A DNA stretch of 64,000 bases from an uncultured Aquimarina sp. (lineage in GTDB: Bacteria; Bacteroidota; Bacteroidia; Flavobacteriales; Flavobacteriaceae): the NCBI GenBank assembly GCA_947492105.1, contig CANLMN010000020.1, positions 26,567 through 90,566 on the forward strand. The letters are read 5' to 3'. Below are positions 17,558 through 25,898 of this stretch, one piece after another. The position numbers and the translations under genes are program-made. A model generated the notes under the pieces. It did not search any database and was not told where the DNA came from. It saw nothing but the letters and a program-made list of their open reading frames with translations. Every line of letters begins with the position of its first letter. Within the stretch, counting starts at the first letter, position 1.

Positions 17558-17740
17558 ACATAACGGCAAATTATAGGATACGAATATTAATGCAACCTAG
17601 GTCGTAAAACGGCTGTTACATAAATGCTGCAGATATAGACCCAAAGGCGCTATATCTGCAGCTATGTAAAATAGAACAGAAAAAGTTCTATTCGCCATTT
17701 TACTCATATAAATACATTTGTACTATAATTTATATTATGT
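17558..17740 (+). repeat. attC-like inverted-repeat site D (terminal, decayed)
   Basis: Outer arms ACATAAC (17558-17564) and ATTATGT (17734-17740), with the right core changed from GTT to ATT. Inner pairing ATTATAG with CTATAAT. The interior matches long site A, including 'cctaggtcgtaaaacggct'. No right block follows; ordinary-looking DNA begins, so this could be the end of the array. Confidence 0.55.
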
Positions 17741-17854
17741 AAAATAGACTTTTTTAGAACCTCACTCATATTCCATATGCTATCATACTTGTTCACAGTT
17801 TCTGATATGCTTCATATCAATGATCATTCTACCTCATATACTCCACAAAATGCT

Positions 17855-18388
17855 CTAATACACACAATCAAATCCAGTTTCTAGAATCTCTACTGTTTTT
17901 TTGGTATCTGTAATGACCACTTTATACAAACGATTATACATATGCTCATCCATGGCTTCTAGTTTTTTTCCTGTCAACATTCCTGCTAATTCGGGTGTTG
18001 TAGTACTATGACCAACAATCAATGCATTTTTTTTGGTTTCTAATACCAGCATAGCAATTTGATCTAGATTCCGTGGATCGTATGCTATAGTTTCCAACTT
18101 TTGGGCGTTCGCTGTTGGTTTGGCAGTCTGTTGCGTTCTTTTGTAATTGGTACTATAAACGGCTGTTATTTCAGCATTTTTTAGTATTACAGCCAAATTT
18201 TGTGCTCGTAGCTCACCACATGGCGTTAATGCCGGATCATGGGTAGATTGTGCTGTGTTTTTTTCTGCGTGGCGTACAAGATATAGAACAAATTCTTGTT
18301 CGGATCCCGCTGTGACTGCTACTTTTGTACCTTTTTCTTTACAAGAACCGAATGATAATAGCGTTAACACAACTAGTACTAATCTCAT
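17855..18388 (-). CDS. Histidine phosphatase superfamily lipoprotein
   Basis: 177 residues. Residues 1-16 form a lipoprotein signal with lipobox 'FGSC'. The catalytic motif 'LVRHAEK' follows near residue 38, and the second His lies in 'LIVGHSTTTPELAG'. The short length and single domain fit SixA/phosphoglycerate-mutase-like phosphatases, here placed in the periplasm. The natural substrate cannot be told. It lies 114 bases downstream of the DUF5777 gene on the same strand, with a hairpin between, so it may or may not be in that operon. Confidence 0.85.
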   Translation of the reverse strand: MRLVLVVLTLLSFGSCKEKGTKVAVTAGSEQEFVLYLVRHAEKNTAQSTHDPALTPCGELRAQNLAVILKNAEITAVYSTNYKRTQQTAKPTANAQKLETIAYDPRNLDQIAMLVLETKKNALIVGHSTTTPELAGMLTGKKLEAMDEHMYNRLYKVVITDTKKTVEILETGFDCVY

Positions 18389-18434
18389 TATTTGATAGTT
18401 TTTTGATGAATAATTGCTTTGAGCTGTGCTTTAT

Positions 18435-18491
18435 ACCAGTTCGACTTAGAATATCTTACTATTTCTAAGCTGAAGTTCAAGTCCAACTGGT
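18435..18491. repeat. Intergenic cruciform
   Basis: ACCAGTT (18435-18441) pairs with AACTGGT (18485-18491). CTTAGAA (18445-18451) pairs with TTCTAAG (18463-18469). No T-tract follows, so it is not a standard terminator. Confidence 0.5.
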
Positions 18492-18501
18492 CTTATCTAT
18501 A

Positions 18502-19440
18502 CTATTTGGTATCTTTCTGTTTTTTGTTGAATAATTGTATGGATACCGTTGCATTAGCACCAAATACAAAATTACCATCTTCAAAATTAAAATTATTTAT
18601 CGTTTGTGTGATGAACGCATCTTCTACCATATTACGAGCATTGGTTAACTGAAATTGTAGTAAGAGGTTTTTGACCTCCCAATTTACACCCAAAGCAAAT
18701 GCGCCATAGGTTGTTCTGGATTCCAACGGATTAGCTACATAATAATACTCGGATACAATGGCTACGTGGCCATCGAGCTTATAGCGCCCGCCAAAACCAA
18801 TAGCAAATTGTGTTTGTGGATCTTGTTCTAGCAATTGGGTATTTCTATGGATTAGTGTCGGTGCGATCTGCAATGACAAATTTGGGCTGAATTTTCTTGC
18901 CATGAGCAACTGTGTGGTAAATGCCAAACGGTCCGACCAATCCTCTGTCCCCTTTGTAATACGCTTACTTTTATAAGAACCATTCTGGAACAGTGTGATA
19001 CTCAAAGGAAATCCCTTGTGATCTCTTCGCTGGCGCACTAATTGATATTTTAGAAAACTATCAAAGATTCCGTCCAGAGTGCTTCCCCCCGCTCCAAATG
19101 TCAATCGATCCGTGATACCATACTCCAAAGCGACTCTAGCATTGAGCTTATCTGCTATAAAATTCTGAGTTGTAGCATTCGGGATATTCCAATATCGTTG
19201 CATATGTACAATATCCAAAACGCCTTTTCTACGGTTTTCTACAGAATGTCCTATGGATATTCGACTTCCCTTAAAAGTTGCCAATTCATACTGTGGTGTA
19301 TCTGGATACTCTTGATCCAAGACATTGAGCAATTCTTGAGCAGTACCGCTGGTGATGTTTCCTAGACCTATAATACAAACAAACAAGAGCATGCGCATTT
19401 TGTAGGGATAGTGATTTATGAGGTTTCTATTTTTTATCAT
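18502..19440 (-). CDS. DUF5777-family beta-barrel protein (copy 1)
   Basis: About 312 residues from the ATG at 19440, which follows the YceI-like stop by 4 bases; an alternative ATG at 19455 overlaps that gene. A signal-anchor-like stretch 'MRMLLFVCIIGLGNITSGTAQ' precedes the mature part. Landmarks shared with copy 2 at 24974 are 'ATFKGSRISIGHSVENRRKG', 'ARVALEYGITDRLTFG', 'AFTTQLLMARKFSPNLSLQIAPTLIHRN' and a final beta-rich tail. Alternating strands indicate an outer-membrane barrel. The family has no established function. Last gene of a minus-strand trio. Confidence 0.8.
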   Translation of the reverse strand: MIKNRNLINHYPYKMRMLLFVCIIGLGNITSGTAQELLNVLDQEYPDTPQYELATFKGSRISIGHSVENRRKGVLDIVHMQRYWNIPNATTQNFIADKLNARVALEYGITDRLTFGAGGSTLDGIFDSFLKYQLVRQRRDHKGFPLSITLFQNGSYKSKRITKGTEDWSDRLAFTTQLLMARKFSPNLSLQIAPTLIHRNTQLLEQDPQTQFAIGFGGRYKLDGHVAIVSEYYYVANPLESRTTYGAFALGVNWEVKNLLLQFQLTNARNMVEDAFITQTINNFNFEDGNFVFGANATVSIQLFNKKQKDTK

Positions 19441-19444
19441 AACT

Positions 19445-20002
19445 TTATTTCTCATATGGCTGGTATTCAAATCGGAATTTTATGGCAATTGTTTTGGCAA
19501 TATTTGGCTCTAATACCGGCGGTACTTTGATATCAAAATCCTTGATAGATACCTCAAAATTACCTTCTAATACATAGGTGTCCGTATCAACGTGTGTGAT
19601 TACGGTTTTGATATCTACCTCTTTTTTGATATCTCGGATTGTCAAAACTCCCTTGATTAATCGGGTTTGTTCACTTGCAAGAGGGATATCCAAGTCAGAG
19701 ATGCGCCCTTCAAAGGTAGCCTTTGGATACAAATCAGATTCCATATAACTTTCGTTAAAGTGCATGTGCATCAACGATTTTTTGAAACGGAACCCATTCA
19801 TCAACATACTTACAGCAATTTGATTAGTGGAGACATCTAGAATGCTCAATACTTGATTATTCTGTGCATCTATATTTTCTGCAGATGCATAGGAGAAAAA
19901 AGAAATTTGCCCTTGTCGAGTAATATATTGTTCTGGTGGTTCTGCGGCTTCAAAACTGCATAATCCTAGAAATAGTAGTAAAAAAACAAGTATTTTATTC
20001 AT
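19445..20002 (-). CDS. YceI-like periplasmic protein (copy 1)
   Basis: 185 residues from ATG with a signal peptide ('ILVFLLLFLGLCSF'). The body matches the YceI lipocalin-like fold: 'TRQGQISFFSYASAENIDA', 'FKKSLMHMHFNESYMESDLYPKATFEGRI', 'LTIRDIKKEVDIKTVI' and 'VSIKDFDIKVP'. YceI proteins bind isoprenoid or lipid molecules such as polyprenyl chains in the periplasm. The start overlaps the end of the OB-fold gene by 4 bases, so translation is coupled. A paralogue lies at 24427. Confidence 0.85.
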   Translation of the reverse strand: MNKILVFLLLFLGLCSFEAAEPPEQYITRQGQISFFSYASAENIDAQNNQVLSILDVSTNQIAVSMLMNGFRFKKSLMHMHFNESYMESDLYPKATFEGRISDLDIPLASEQTRLIKGVLTIRDIKKEVDIKTVITHVDTDTYVLEGNFEVSIKDFDIKVPPVLEPNIAKTIAIKFRFEYQPYEK

Positions 20003-20451
20003 TTGTTCGTGTTTCTTTGTGTTTGTGTTTTAATCAAAATGCATTGCAATAAAATGATATCTTTGAGATATCCCTTACAAATTCCCTTTATACGTACCTG
20101 TTCCCCTGGTAGTAATTTTTTTATAGATTCATACTGCCCCTCTTGCATATCGCAAAGAATGCTGTTATCTGTACTGATACCTTCTAATACAATGGTATTT
20201 CGGTTATTCAAAAAAGTTAGTTCTCGTACTTGACCTACTACTTCGATTACTTTTTCTCTATACCGCTCATTGGCCATTGTTTCATCTCGAGTGTACACCT
20301 CCAGTAATGTTTGAGCATCTATGCTAAGCTTTGTTTTTTCTTTTACAATATCTGGATAATCCTGATTCCATATTCGATAAGCATAGCCTATACCTCCAGA
20401 TAGTATCAAGAGTACGATCAAAATGCCAATATATGTGCTTCTTCTATTCAT
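19999..20451 (-). CDS. OB-fold (tRNA_anti-like) membrane-anchored protein (copy 1)
   Basis: About 150 residues from the ATG at 20451 ('MNRRSTYIGIL'); a longer frame to 20490 adds an unlikely Cys-rich tail. One N-terminal transmembrane segment (residues 6-23), then 'EVVGQVRELTFLNNRNTIVLEG', 'ILCDMQEG', 'PGEQVRIKGICKGYLKDIILLQCIL', the OB-fold pattern of the tRNA_anti-like family. In this family the domain binds unknown ligands outside the cytoplasm. First gene of the trio OB-YceI-DUF5777. A paralogue at 23963 shares the 'GICTGYLMDVVLVRC' ending. Confidence 0.8.
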   Translation of the reverse strand: MNRRSTYIGILIVLLILSGGIGYAYRIWNQDYPDIVKEKTKLSIDAQTLLEVYTRDETMANERYREKVIEVVGQVRELTFLNNRNTIVLEGISTDNSILCDMQEGQYESIKKLLPGEQVRIKGICKGYLKDIILLQCILIKTQTQRNTNK

Positions 20452-20539
20452 ATACTCAATTACACAGCAAATAAACAATGTTTCTTCCAAGAATCCCCTA
20501 TAAATATACGTTAAGGCGAAAAAAAATAGGGTAAAAGGG

Positions 20540-20700
20540 AAAAAAAGTGGCTCAAATTTAGGGCGTGACCCAAGGGTCGTGCTTTCATTGCAATTCCTCG
20601 CACTTCACCGCTATTGCGGATCAGGCTGTGGGATTTCCATTCCAATCACTCACGCAAACAAAAGCTGGCAAACGCAATCAAATGAGGCTAAACAAGTTTT
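20540..20700. repeat. GC-richer intergenic segment, possible dispersed repeat
   Basis: The text 'gggcgtgacccaagggtcgt', 'cttcaccgctattgcggatc' and 'tttccattccaatcactcac' resembles intergenic repeats I remember from Flavobacteria. Its base composition differs from the surroundings. Only one copy is in this window. Confidence 0.35.
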
Positions 20701-20741
20701 AGAATAAAGAATAATTTGTAGTACATTAGCGATCCTTAATT

Positions 20742-21920
20742 ATGAGAAAAGACAAACTATACTTCTTAACTTTTATTTCGATAGCGGTTATTTTTTTGCT
20801 AATCGCATCTATTAGTAGCAAGTACTTTGTAAAAGTGAGCGCAAATCAACTCATCGAAGTACAACTAGAATCAAGTATTCGAGAGGCCAATGAGATGGCT
20901 CGGCTTGTTAATTATCAATTAATAAGCGGCTTAGAAAGAGAAAAAATCATTCAAAACTTCCAAAAGGCAATAGAAAACACCAACGATGGGGCTTCTTTTA
21001 TTTGTCTTTTTGATTGGTCAGGAAAAGAAGTGTGCCACCCCGATATCACACAAGTAGGACAAAAAGTAAACTCCAACCAATCACTTCTTAATTCCTTGAA
21101 AGAAGAGAATAGCTCTGATGAGCTGTATAATTTACTTATTAATAGAGAAGTCAACGAAGATAATGACCAAAATACCCAAAAAAATCAATCACGGACATTA
21201 TCCTCAGAGATTGTACATATTGTTCCCGTAGAGGGTTCTGATCTGATTATAGCAGCACATTTTAATATCGACAAGATAGCCGCACAGACTCGTAAACTCA
21301 AAACGAGTTTTTATACCATTTTTGCACTGATGGGGATGTTGATTATCCTTTCTTCGTTTTTTGCCGTGCGTATGATCGGTAGTTATTATGAGAAGCAACT
21401 CGAACAAAAAAACACCAACTTAGAGAGCGAACTTGTAAATCTATCCAAACTAAATATGGATTTGGTAGCATATCAACAAAAAATCACTGAAGCTGCTGCC
21501 AATGAGGTTGTCAAAGAAGTGGTTCATGAGGTGCAAGAAGTCAAAGAACCAATCGAAAATAATCCTAGTCCCGTCATAGATTCTGGCAAAAAACGAATCC
21601 TTACTTATATCAGGAACGAGTTGATTCCTATTTTTATTGACCAAATCTCACATATATATACCGAGAATGGTATCACCTTTGTCCTTACTGTAGATGGCAA
21701 AAAATCGACGACTAATGTTAGCCTCGATGATATGTTTGCTAATTTGGATCCTTCTTTGTTCTTTAGAGCTAATAGACAATTCATTATCAGTATCACGGCT
21801 ATTGATAAGATCATAAAATATGGAAATAGCCAACTAAAAATTGTTCTGAGAGATACGGACGCCGAAATTATCATTAGCAAAAATAAGGCGAGTGAATTCC
21901 GTCAGTGGCTCAATATTTAA
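20742..21920 (+). CDS. Membrane-bound LytTR-type transcription regulator
   Basis: 392 residues from ATG. Transmembrane segment 1 spans about residues 6-28. An extracytoplasmic sensor of ~160 residues follows, with a Cache-like 'GKEVCHPDITQVGQKVNSN'. Transmembrane segment 2 is about residues 191-214. Then come a coiled coil ('NLESELVNLSKLNMDLVAYQQKI') and an acidic linker. The C-terminal LytTR DNA-binding domain (about 285-392) shows 'ISHIYTENGITFVLTVDGK', 'DPSLFFRANRQFIISITAIDKI' and 'NSQLKIVLRD'. It is therefore a one-component membrane sensor that binds DNA itself. It lies between two divergent paralogous gene sets and is the obvious candidate regulator of one or both. Confidence 0.85.
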   Translation: MRKDKLYFLTFISIAVIFLLIASISSKYFVKVSANQLIEVQLESSIREANEMARLVNYQLISGLEREKIIQNFQKAIENTNDGASFICLFDWSGKEVCHPDITQVGQKVNSNQSLLNSLKEENSSDELYNLLINREVNEDNDQNTQKNQSRTLSSEIVHIVPVEGSDLIIAAHFNIDKIAAQTRKLKTSFYTIFALMGMLIILSSFFAVRMIGSYYEKQLEQKNTNLESELVNLSKLNMDLVAYQQKITEAAANEVVKEVVHEVQEVKEPIENNPSPVIDSGKKRILTYIRNELIPIFIDQISHIYTENGITFVLTVDGKKSTTNVSLDDMFANLDPSLFFRANRQFIISITAIDKIIKYGNSQLKIVLRDTDAEIIISKNKASEFRQWLNI

Positions 21921-22371
21921 TAAGCTATTCCCTTGACGACTATATAATGTAGCAAACTTCCTTGTTCTTTTTTGATTGTTTTTCAAGATTGTTTTTGGCA
22001 TTATTTTTTTTACGGAACTCCTCTTGATTTTTCGTTTTGAACCGAAAATGAGATGATGAGAGAAGTAATCCAATATGGGTAAATTTGATCTAATTTTTAG
22101 TGCGAAGAAAAAATCTAGAGCTGTTATCTCAGGAGCATTGATAGACGTTTGATGTTATATCGGGCATAGATAACCCAAAAAAATACCCAAAGAATAAACA
22201 AAATTCCCCCCTTCCCTACTTCTTTTCTTTCTGAAGCTTATTCCTCTATTTTTTCAACTGTTTTTTTTCCTTTTCGCACCTATTTTTTTCCCTCTCACAT
22301 AGATTGATTTGATGCAAACCTTAATAATGGCGGTTCTTTGCAGCATCAATAAACCATAAAAATATTTCAAA
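21921..22371. other. Intergenic region upstream of the haem/redox operon
   Basis: AT-rich, with no ORF and no repeat recognised. It should contain the promoter and any LytTR-regulator sites for the genes from 22372, but no paired direct repeat could be fixed by eye. Confidence 0.4.
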
Positions 22372-23253
22372 ATGAAAAAATCAATTTTAATAGCCGTCGT
22401 TTCAACTTTTACTTTTTTTAGCTGTAGTACAGACACTGATACAGCCATCGATACAACGATTATAGAACCAAATCCTACTACCCCAGTTACTGATGGTGTT
22501 TCGGTAAAACTTGCCAACAATGCAACTTTTGGTAATATTATAACAGATGCAGCGGGTAAGTCACTTTATTTCTTTTCCAAAGATGCTGATGGTAATTCTG
22601 CCTGTTCTGGTGGATGTGCAAATGCATGGCCCATATTTTATACAAAAGAACTCAAATTAGATGCTGGATTAGAAATGGCAGATTTTGGAGTCATCACAAG
22701 AGCAGATGGGACCAAGCAAAACACCTTCAAAGGATGGCCTTTATATTACTACGCTGGTGATAGTGTTGCCGGAGATACTGCTGGTGACAAGGTTGGGAAT
22801 AACTGGTACATTGCCAAGCCTGATTATTCGATCATGTATGCACAAGCACAATTAGTAGGCAAAGATGCAAATGGTAATGCGATGAACCTCAAAAGTGATT
22901 ATACACCAGGAGATGAACTGACATTCTATCTAACCAATGGAAAAGGTAGAACAATCTATACCTTTACAAAAGATAGAAAAGATACAAACAATTACACAGA
23001 TCAGGCTTTTACCAAAAATCCTACATGGCCTATATTAGAATTTGATGTCAATATGATACCTAGCATCTTGGATCGTGCAGATTTTGGAACTATCGACGTA
23101 TTTGGAAGAACCCAGGTAACATACAAGGGACATCCTTTATACTACTTTATTCAGGATACAAAAAGAGGTGATAATTTTGGTGTGAATGTTCCTGCGCCTG
23201 GTGTATGGCCAATTGCCAATGCAGATACTGCACCAGCACCTAGTAATCTATAA
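22372..23253 (+). CDS. COG4315-type lipoprotein with secreted repeats
   Basis: 293 residues from ATG; lipobox 'FFSC' at residue 18. Residues 40-150 and 160-285 are two copies of the 'secreted repeat' module: 'GKSLYFFSKDADGNSACSGGCANAWPIFY', 'GWPLYYYAGDS' and 'NWYIAKPD' in the first, 'GRTIYTFTKDR', 'NPTWPILEFD' and 'GHPLYYFIQDTKRGDNFG' in the second. Single-module proteins of this family have been linked to haem or redox processes, but the role is unproven. It likely starts a plus-strand gene set with a cytochrome c and the OB-YceI-DUF5777 trio. Confidence 0.8.
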   Translation: MKKSILIAVVSTFTFFSCSTDTDTAIDTTIIEPNPTTPVTDGVSVKLANNATFGNIITDAAGKSLYFFSKDADGNSACSGGCANAWPIFYTKELKLDAGLEMADFGVITRADGTKQNTFKGWPLYYYAGDSVAGDTAGDKVGNNWYIAKPDYSIMYAQAQLVGKDANGNAMNLKSDYTPGDELTFYLTNGKGRTIYTFTKDRKDTNNYTDQAFTKNPTWPILEFDVNMIPSILDRADFGTIDVFGRTQVTYKGHPLYYFIQDTKRGDNFGVNVPAPGVWPIANADTAPAPSNL

Positions 23254-23569
23254 GACTACAAAAATTCTTGTCAAAATCCGCTGTATGTATAATACCATTT
23301 GCTGTTTGAATTTACTGAAACAAAAAAGTCTTAATTTTTCTTTCCAATAAATTCAAAGGATAAATAGTATAAGTAACGGTTCGTACAATACATACAGTGG
23401 TATCAATCATTGTTCATTAACTCACATGGTTTTTTGAATTCGGACTGCTTGCCTGCTTAGTGAGACCAGTTCTGGTGTTATTCTAGACTATGACACTATA
23501 AGAAATGGTATTGGGGGTTCACGACGTAGGTAAGCTTCCTTTTCAAAAACTATTTTTAAACAAAAACAG
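23254..23569. other. Intergenic region with a repeat flanked by inverted ends
   Basis: CTGTATGTAT (23281-23290) and ATACATACAG (23389-23398) bracket about 118 bp that contain one copy of dispersed repeat 3 (23343-23368). No ORF is convincing. Confidence 0.5.
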
Positions 23570-23929
23570 ATGATTTTTTCTATAGATTTCTATAAAAACA
23601 TAACAGTAGTTCTTCTTTTGATCACACTCTATGCCTGCGAAAACCATGTTGTAGAGGATTCTATAACAGTAGCATCCGTAGTGTCGGATTCTTGTGATCC
23701 CAATCTCTCATTTGCCAAAATGGTGCAACCCATTATTGAGCAACGTTGTACTCGTTGTCATGGAGGTAGCCAAGCTCCGGATTTGAGAACCTATAATGAT
23801 ATTCGTACAAATGCAAGCCGTATCCAAAGTGCAGTAGTTAGTAGACGAATGCCATTGGGTGGATCCTTAACGAATGCACAAATCACCATTATCGATTGTT
23901 GGATAACGAATGGAGCTCTGGATAACTAG
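23570..23929 (+). CDS. Mono-haem cytochrome c lipoprotein
   Basis: 119 residues from ATG. Signal with lipobox 'LYAC' (Cys 23). One haem c site, 'CTRCH' (residues 60-64), preceded by 'FAKMVQPIIEQR', which is the usual N-terminal helix of cytochrome c. A Met in 'RRMPLGG' (about residue 94) is a good distal ligand, and a C-terminal helix 'TNAQITIIDCWITNGA' completes the fold. A small soluble electron carrier tethered to a membrane is expected. It is 33 bases upstream of the OB-fold gene on the same strand. Confidence 0.85.
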   Translation: MIFSIDFYKNITVVLLLITLYACENHVVEDSITVASVVSDSCDPNLSFAKMVQPIIEQRCTRCHGGSQAPDLRTYNDIRTNASRIQSAVVSRRMPLGGSLTNAQITIIDCWITNGALDN

Positions 23930-23962
23930 GAATAACATACTGTATTTTAGATTACATCAATT

Positions 23963-24385
23963 ATGAAAAAAACTACAAAAATAACCTTACTATTCTTGAT
24001 TCTGCTCATCTCATTGGTTACGATACGATTAGTTTTTTTGTATCACCAACCGCACAAGGATATGACACAAGAGATAGCGAGTATAAAAATAGCTTCAGAA
24101 GATTTACTCAAAGACTTTCAAGAAGATGAATCACTAGCAAATACGATTTATTTAGAGCAAATCACTCAAGTACAAGGTACTATCACAGCTATAGAGAACA
24201 ATACAGAAGAAGTGGTCATTGTACTGAGTGAACCTGACTCCTTTGGTGGTATTCGTTGCCACATATCACCAGAAGAATATACAAAAGTATCAGCTCTTAC
24301 CACGGGACAACAAATAACCATCAAAGGAATCTGTACCGGATACTTGATGGATGTTGTTTTGGTCCGATGCGTACTGATACCATAA
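23963..24385 (+). CDS. OB-fold (tRNA_anti-like) membrane-anchored protein (copy 2)
   Basis: 140 residues from ATG. One N-terminal transmembrane helix ('ITLLFLILLISLVTIRLVFLY'), then the OB-fold signature 'YLEQITQVQGTITAIEN', 'VVIVLSEPDSFGGIRCHI', 'TGQQITIKGICTGYLMDVVLVRC'. Clear paralogue of the gene at 19999-20451. Gene order with the following YceI-like and DUF5777 genes is the same as in the minus-strand set. Confidence 0.8.
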   Translation: MKKTTKITLLFLILLISLVTIRLVFLYHQPHKDMTQEIASIKIASEDLLKDFQEDESLANTIYLEQITQVQGTITAIENNTEEVVIVLSEPDSFGGIRCHISPEEYTKVSALTTGQQITIKGICTGYLMDVVLVRCVLIP

Positions 24386-24426
24386 TAGCATTTATAATCA
24401 AACGTAACTACTAAACATTATACCAG

Positions 24427-24972
24427 ATGAAATTTTTTCTAATAACACTTTGTTTTGTGTTCTGCATAAAAACGATAGAAGCTCAAGATAAATTTTTAAC
24501 CAAAAAAGGGCAAATTTCCTTTTTCTCTAGTGCCAGTGCAGAGGATATCAAAGCAGATAATAAACAAGTACTTAGCATCATTAATTCTAGTACAGGAGAC
24601 ATTGCGATCGCTATATTGATGAAATCATTTATGTTCCAAAAATCCTTGATGCAGGAGCATTTTAATGAAAATTATGTAGAATCAGACAAATATCCAAAAG
24701 CTATATTCAAGGGACGTATTACTGATTTTGAGACCATATCAAGTACCAACACTAGTACTACAGTTGTAGGAGATATAACTATTCATGGTGTAACCAAGGC
24801 ATTATCCATTACAACAAATATCAAACGAACAAATGATCAGATTTTATTGATGGGTAATTTTCCAATTTCATTAGCGGATTTTGATATCAAAATACCATCG
24901 GTTGTGATAAATAATATTGCAGAAACGGTAGATGTCCGCTTTGAACTGGCTCATGAACTTTATACCAAATAA
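24427..24972 (+). CDS. YceI-like periplasmic protein (copy 2)
   Basis: 181 residues from ATG with signal peptide 'MKFFLITLCFVFCIKTIEAQ'. Matches copy 1 almost motif by motif: 'TKKGQISFFSSASAEDIKAD', 'MFQKSLMQEHFNENYVESDKYPKAIFKGRI', 'DITIHGVTKALSI' and 'ISLADFDIKIPSVV'. Lipocalin-like YceI fold; ligand probably an isoprenoid or lipid. The DUF5777 gene begins one base after the stop codon. Confidence 0.85.
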   Translation: MKFFLITLCFVFCIKTIEAQDKFLTKKGQISFFSSASAEDIKADNKQVLSIINSSTGDIAIAILMKSFMFQKSLMQEHFNENYVESDKYPKAIFKGRITDFETISSTNTSTTVVGDITIHGVTKALSITTNIKRTNDQILLMGNFPISLADFDIKIPSVVINNIAETVDVRFELAHELYTK

Positions 24973-24973
24973 A

Positions 24974-25885
24974 ATGAAGAGAATTGTAATCAGCATCCTA
25001 TATACCTTCAGTATTATTGGATTAGTAGCGCAAGAAGAGGATCTTTTGGACTTGCTAGAAGCAGAATTGCCGCAAACCAAAAACTACGTCACTTCTACTT
25101 TCAAAGGAACCCGAATCCTAAGTGGCCATTCTGTAGAGAATCGCAAAAAAAATGCTCTGGAGTTTGTGATATCTCACCGTTTTGGCAGAGTTAACCTCGG
25201 TATTGATGAGCTTTATGGACTCGACCAATCAAACATTCGATTTGCTTTTGAGTATGGATTGACTGATGCTCTTATGGTGGGTCTGGGTAGAAGTAGTTTT
25301 GATAAAACCTATGATGGTTTTGTCAAATATAAATTGTGGAGACAACGCTCTGGCAAAGGTGCATTACCTGTAAGTGTTTCCTTTTTTGGAAGCGCAGCAT
25401 ATAGAACTGCCAAAGATTTTGATCCCGAAAAAAAACCTACTCGTAGTCAAAAATTAGCCTACACTACACAGATTTTAATTGCCAGAAAGTTCAGCCCTGG
25501 TTTCTCCCTACAGTTTACACCCACATTTATTCACAGAAATTCGGTCAAAACAGCATTAGATCCGCATGATATTCTAGCCATGGGTCTAGGCGGAAGAGTA
25601 AAATTAACAAAGCGAATGTCATTCAATGCAGAATACTTTTATACCCTTAACCCATTAGTATCTATCCCTGCTACGAATGCTGTTGCGTTGGGTATTGATA
25701 TCGAAACTGGTGGACATGTATTTCAGATAATCCTGTCCAACTCCATCACGATGATCGAAAAGAGTTTTATCACAGAATCTACAGATCGTTTTTTTGAAGG
25801 TGATATTCATTTAGGATTTAATATCTCTAGAGCATTCCAAACTGGTAAACGCCATAAAAAACAAAAAATACGTACTCCTCATTAA
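24974..25885 (+). CDS. DUF5777-family beta-barrel protein (copy 2)
   Basis: 303 residues from the ATG at 24974 ('MKRIVISILYTFSIIGLVAQE'), a normal signal peptide. A longer frame from 24932 overlaps the YceI-like gene and is unlikely. Shared with copy 1: 'TFKGTRILSGHSVENRKKN', 'FAFEYGLTDALMVGLGRSS', 'AYTTQILIARKFSPGFSLQFTPTFIHRN'. Amphipathic strands suggest an outer-membrane barrel. It ends the plus-strand set COG4315-cytochrome c-OB-YceI-DUF5777. Dispersed repeat 1 begins 13 bases after the stop. Confidence 0.8.
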   Translation: MKRIVISILYTFSIIGLVAQEEDLLDLLEAELPQTKNYVTSTFKGTRILSGHSVENRKKNALEFVISHRFGRVNLGIDELYGLDQSNIRFAFEYGLTDALMVGLGRSSFDKTYDGFVKYKLWRQRSGKGALPVSVSFFGSAAYRTAKDFDPEKKPTRSQKLAYTTQILIARKFSPGFSLQFTPTFIHRNSVKTALDPHDILAMGLGGRVKLTKRMSFNAEYFYTLNPLVSIPATNAVALGIDIETGGHVFQIILSNSITMIEKSFITESTDRFFEGDIHLGFNISRAFQTGKRHKKQKIRTPH

Positions 25886-25898
25886 AGATTTATATCAG

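Larger units (their letters stand above)
7574..17745. mobile_element. Candidate integron-like cassette array (no integrase seen)
   Basis: The island from the truncated PRPP-synthetase gene to site D has a repeating order: right block, gene or genes on the plus strand, left block, attC-like core. Only the small coiled-coil gene runs the other way. Contents (toxin-antitoxin, defence, unknown secreted protein) are typical of mobile cassettes. Absence of an integrase would make this a cluster of attC sites lacking integrase. The alternative is a family of ~300-500 bp repeats spread by homologous recombination. Confidence 0.5.

Noticed and set aside
7574-17745. Conventional prophage or transposon explanation of the island
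   Set aside because: No integrase, transposase, capsid, tail or portal gene and no clear insertion-sequence ends were found; the repeating core elements explain the layout better.
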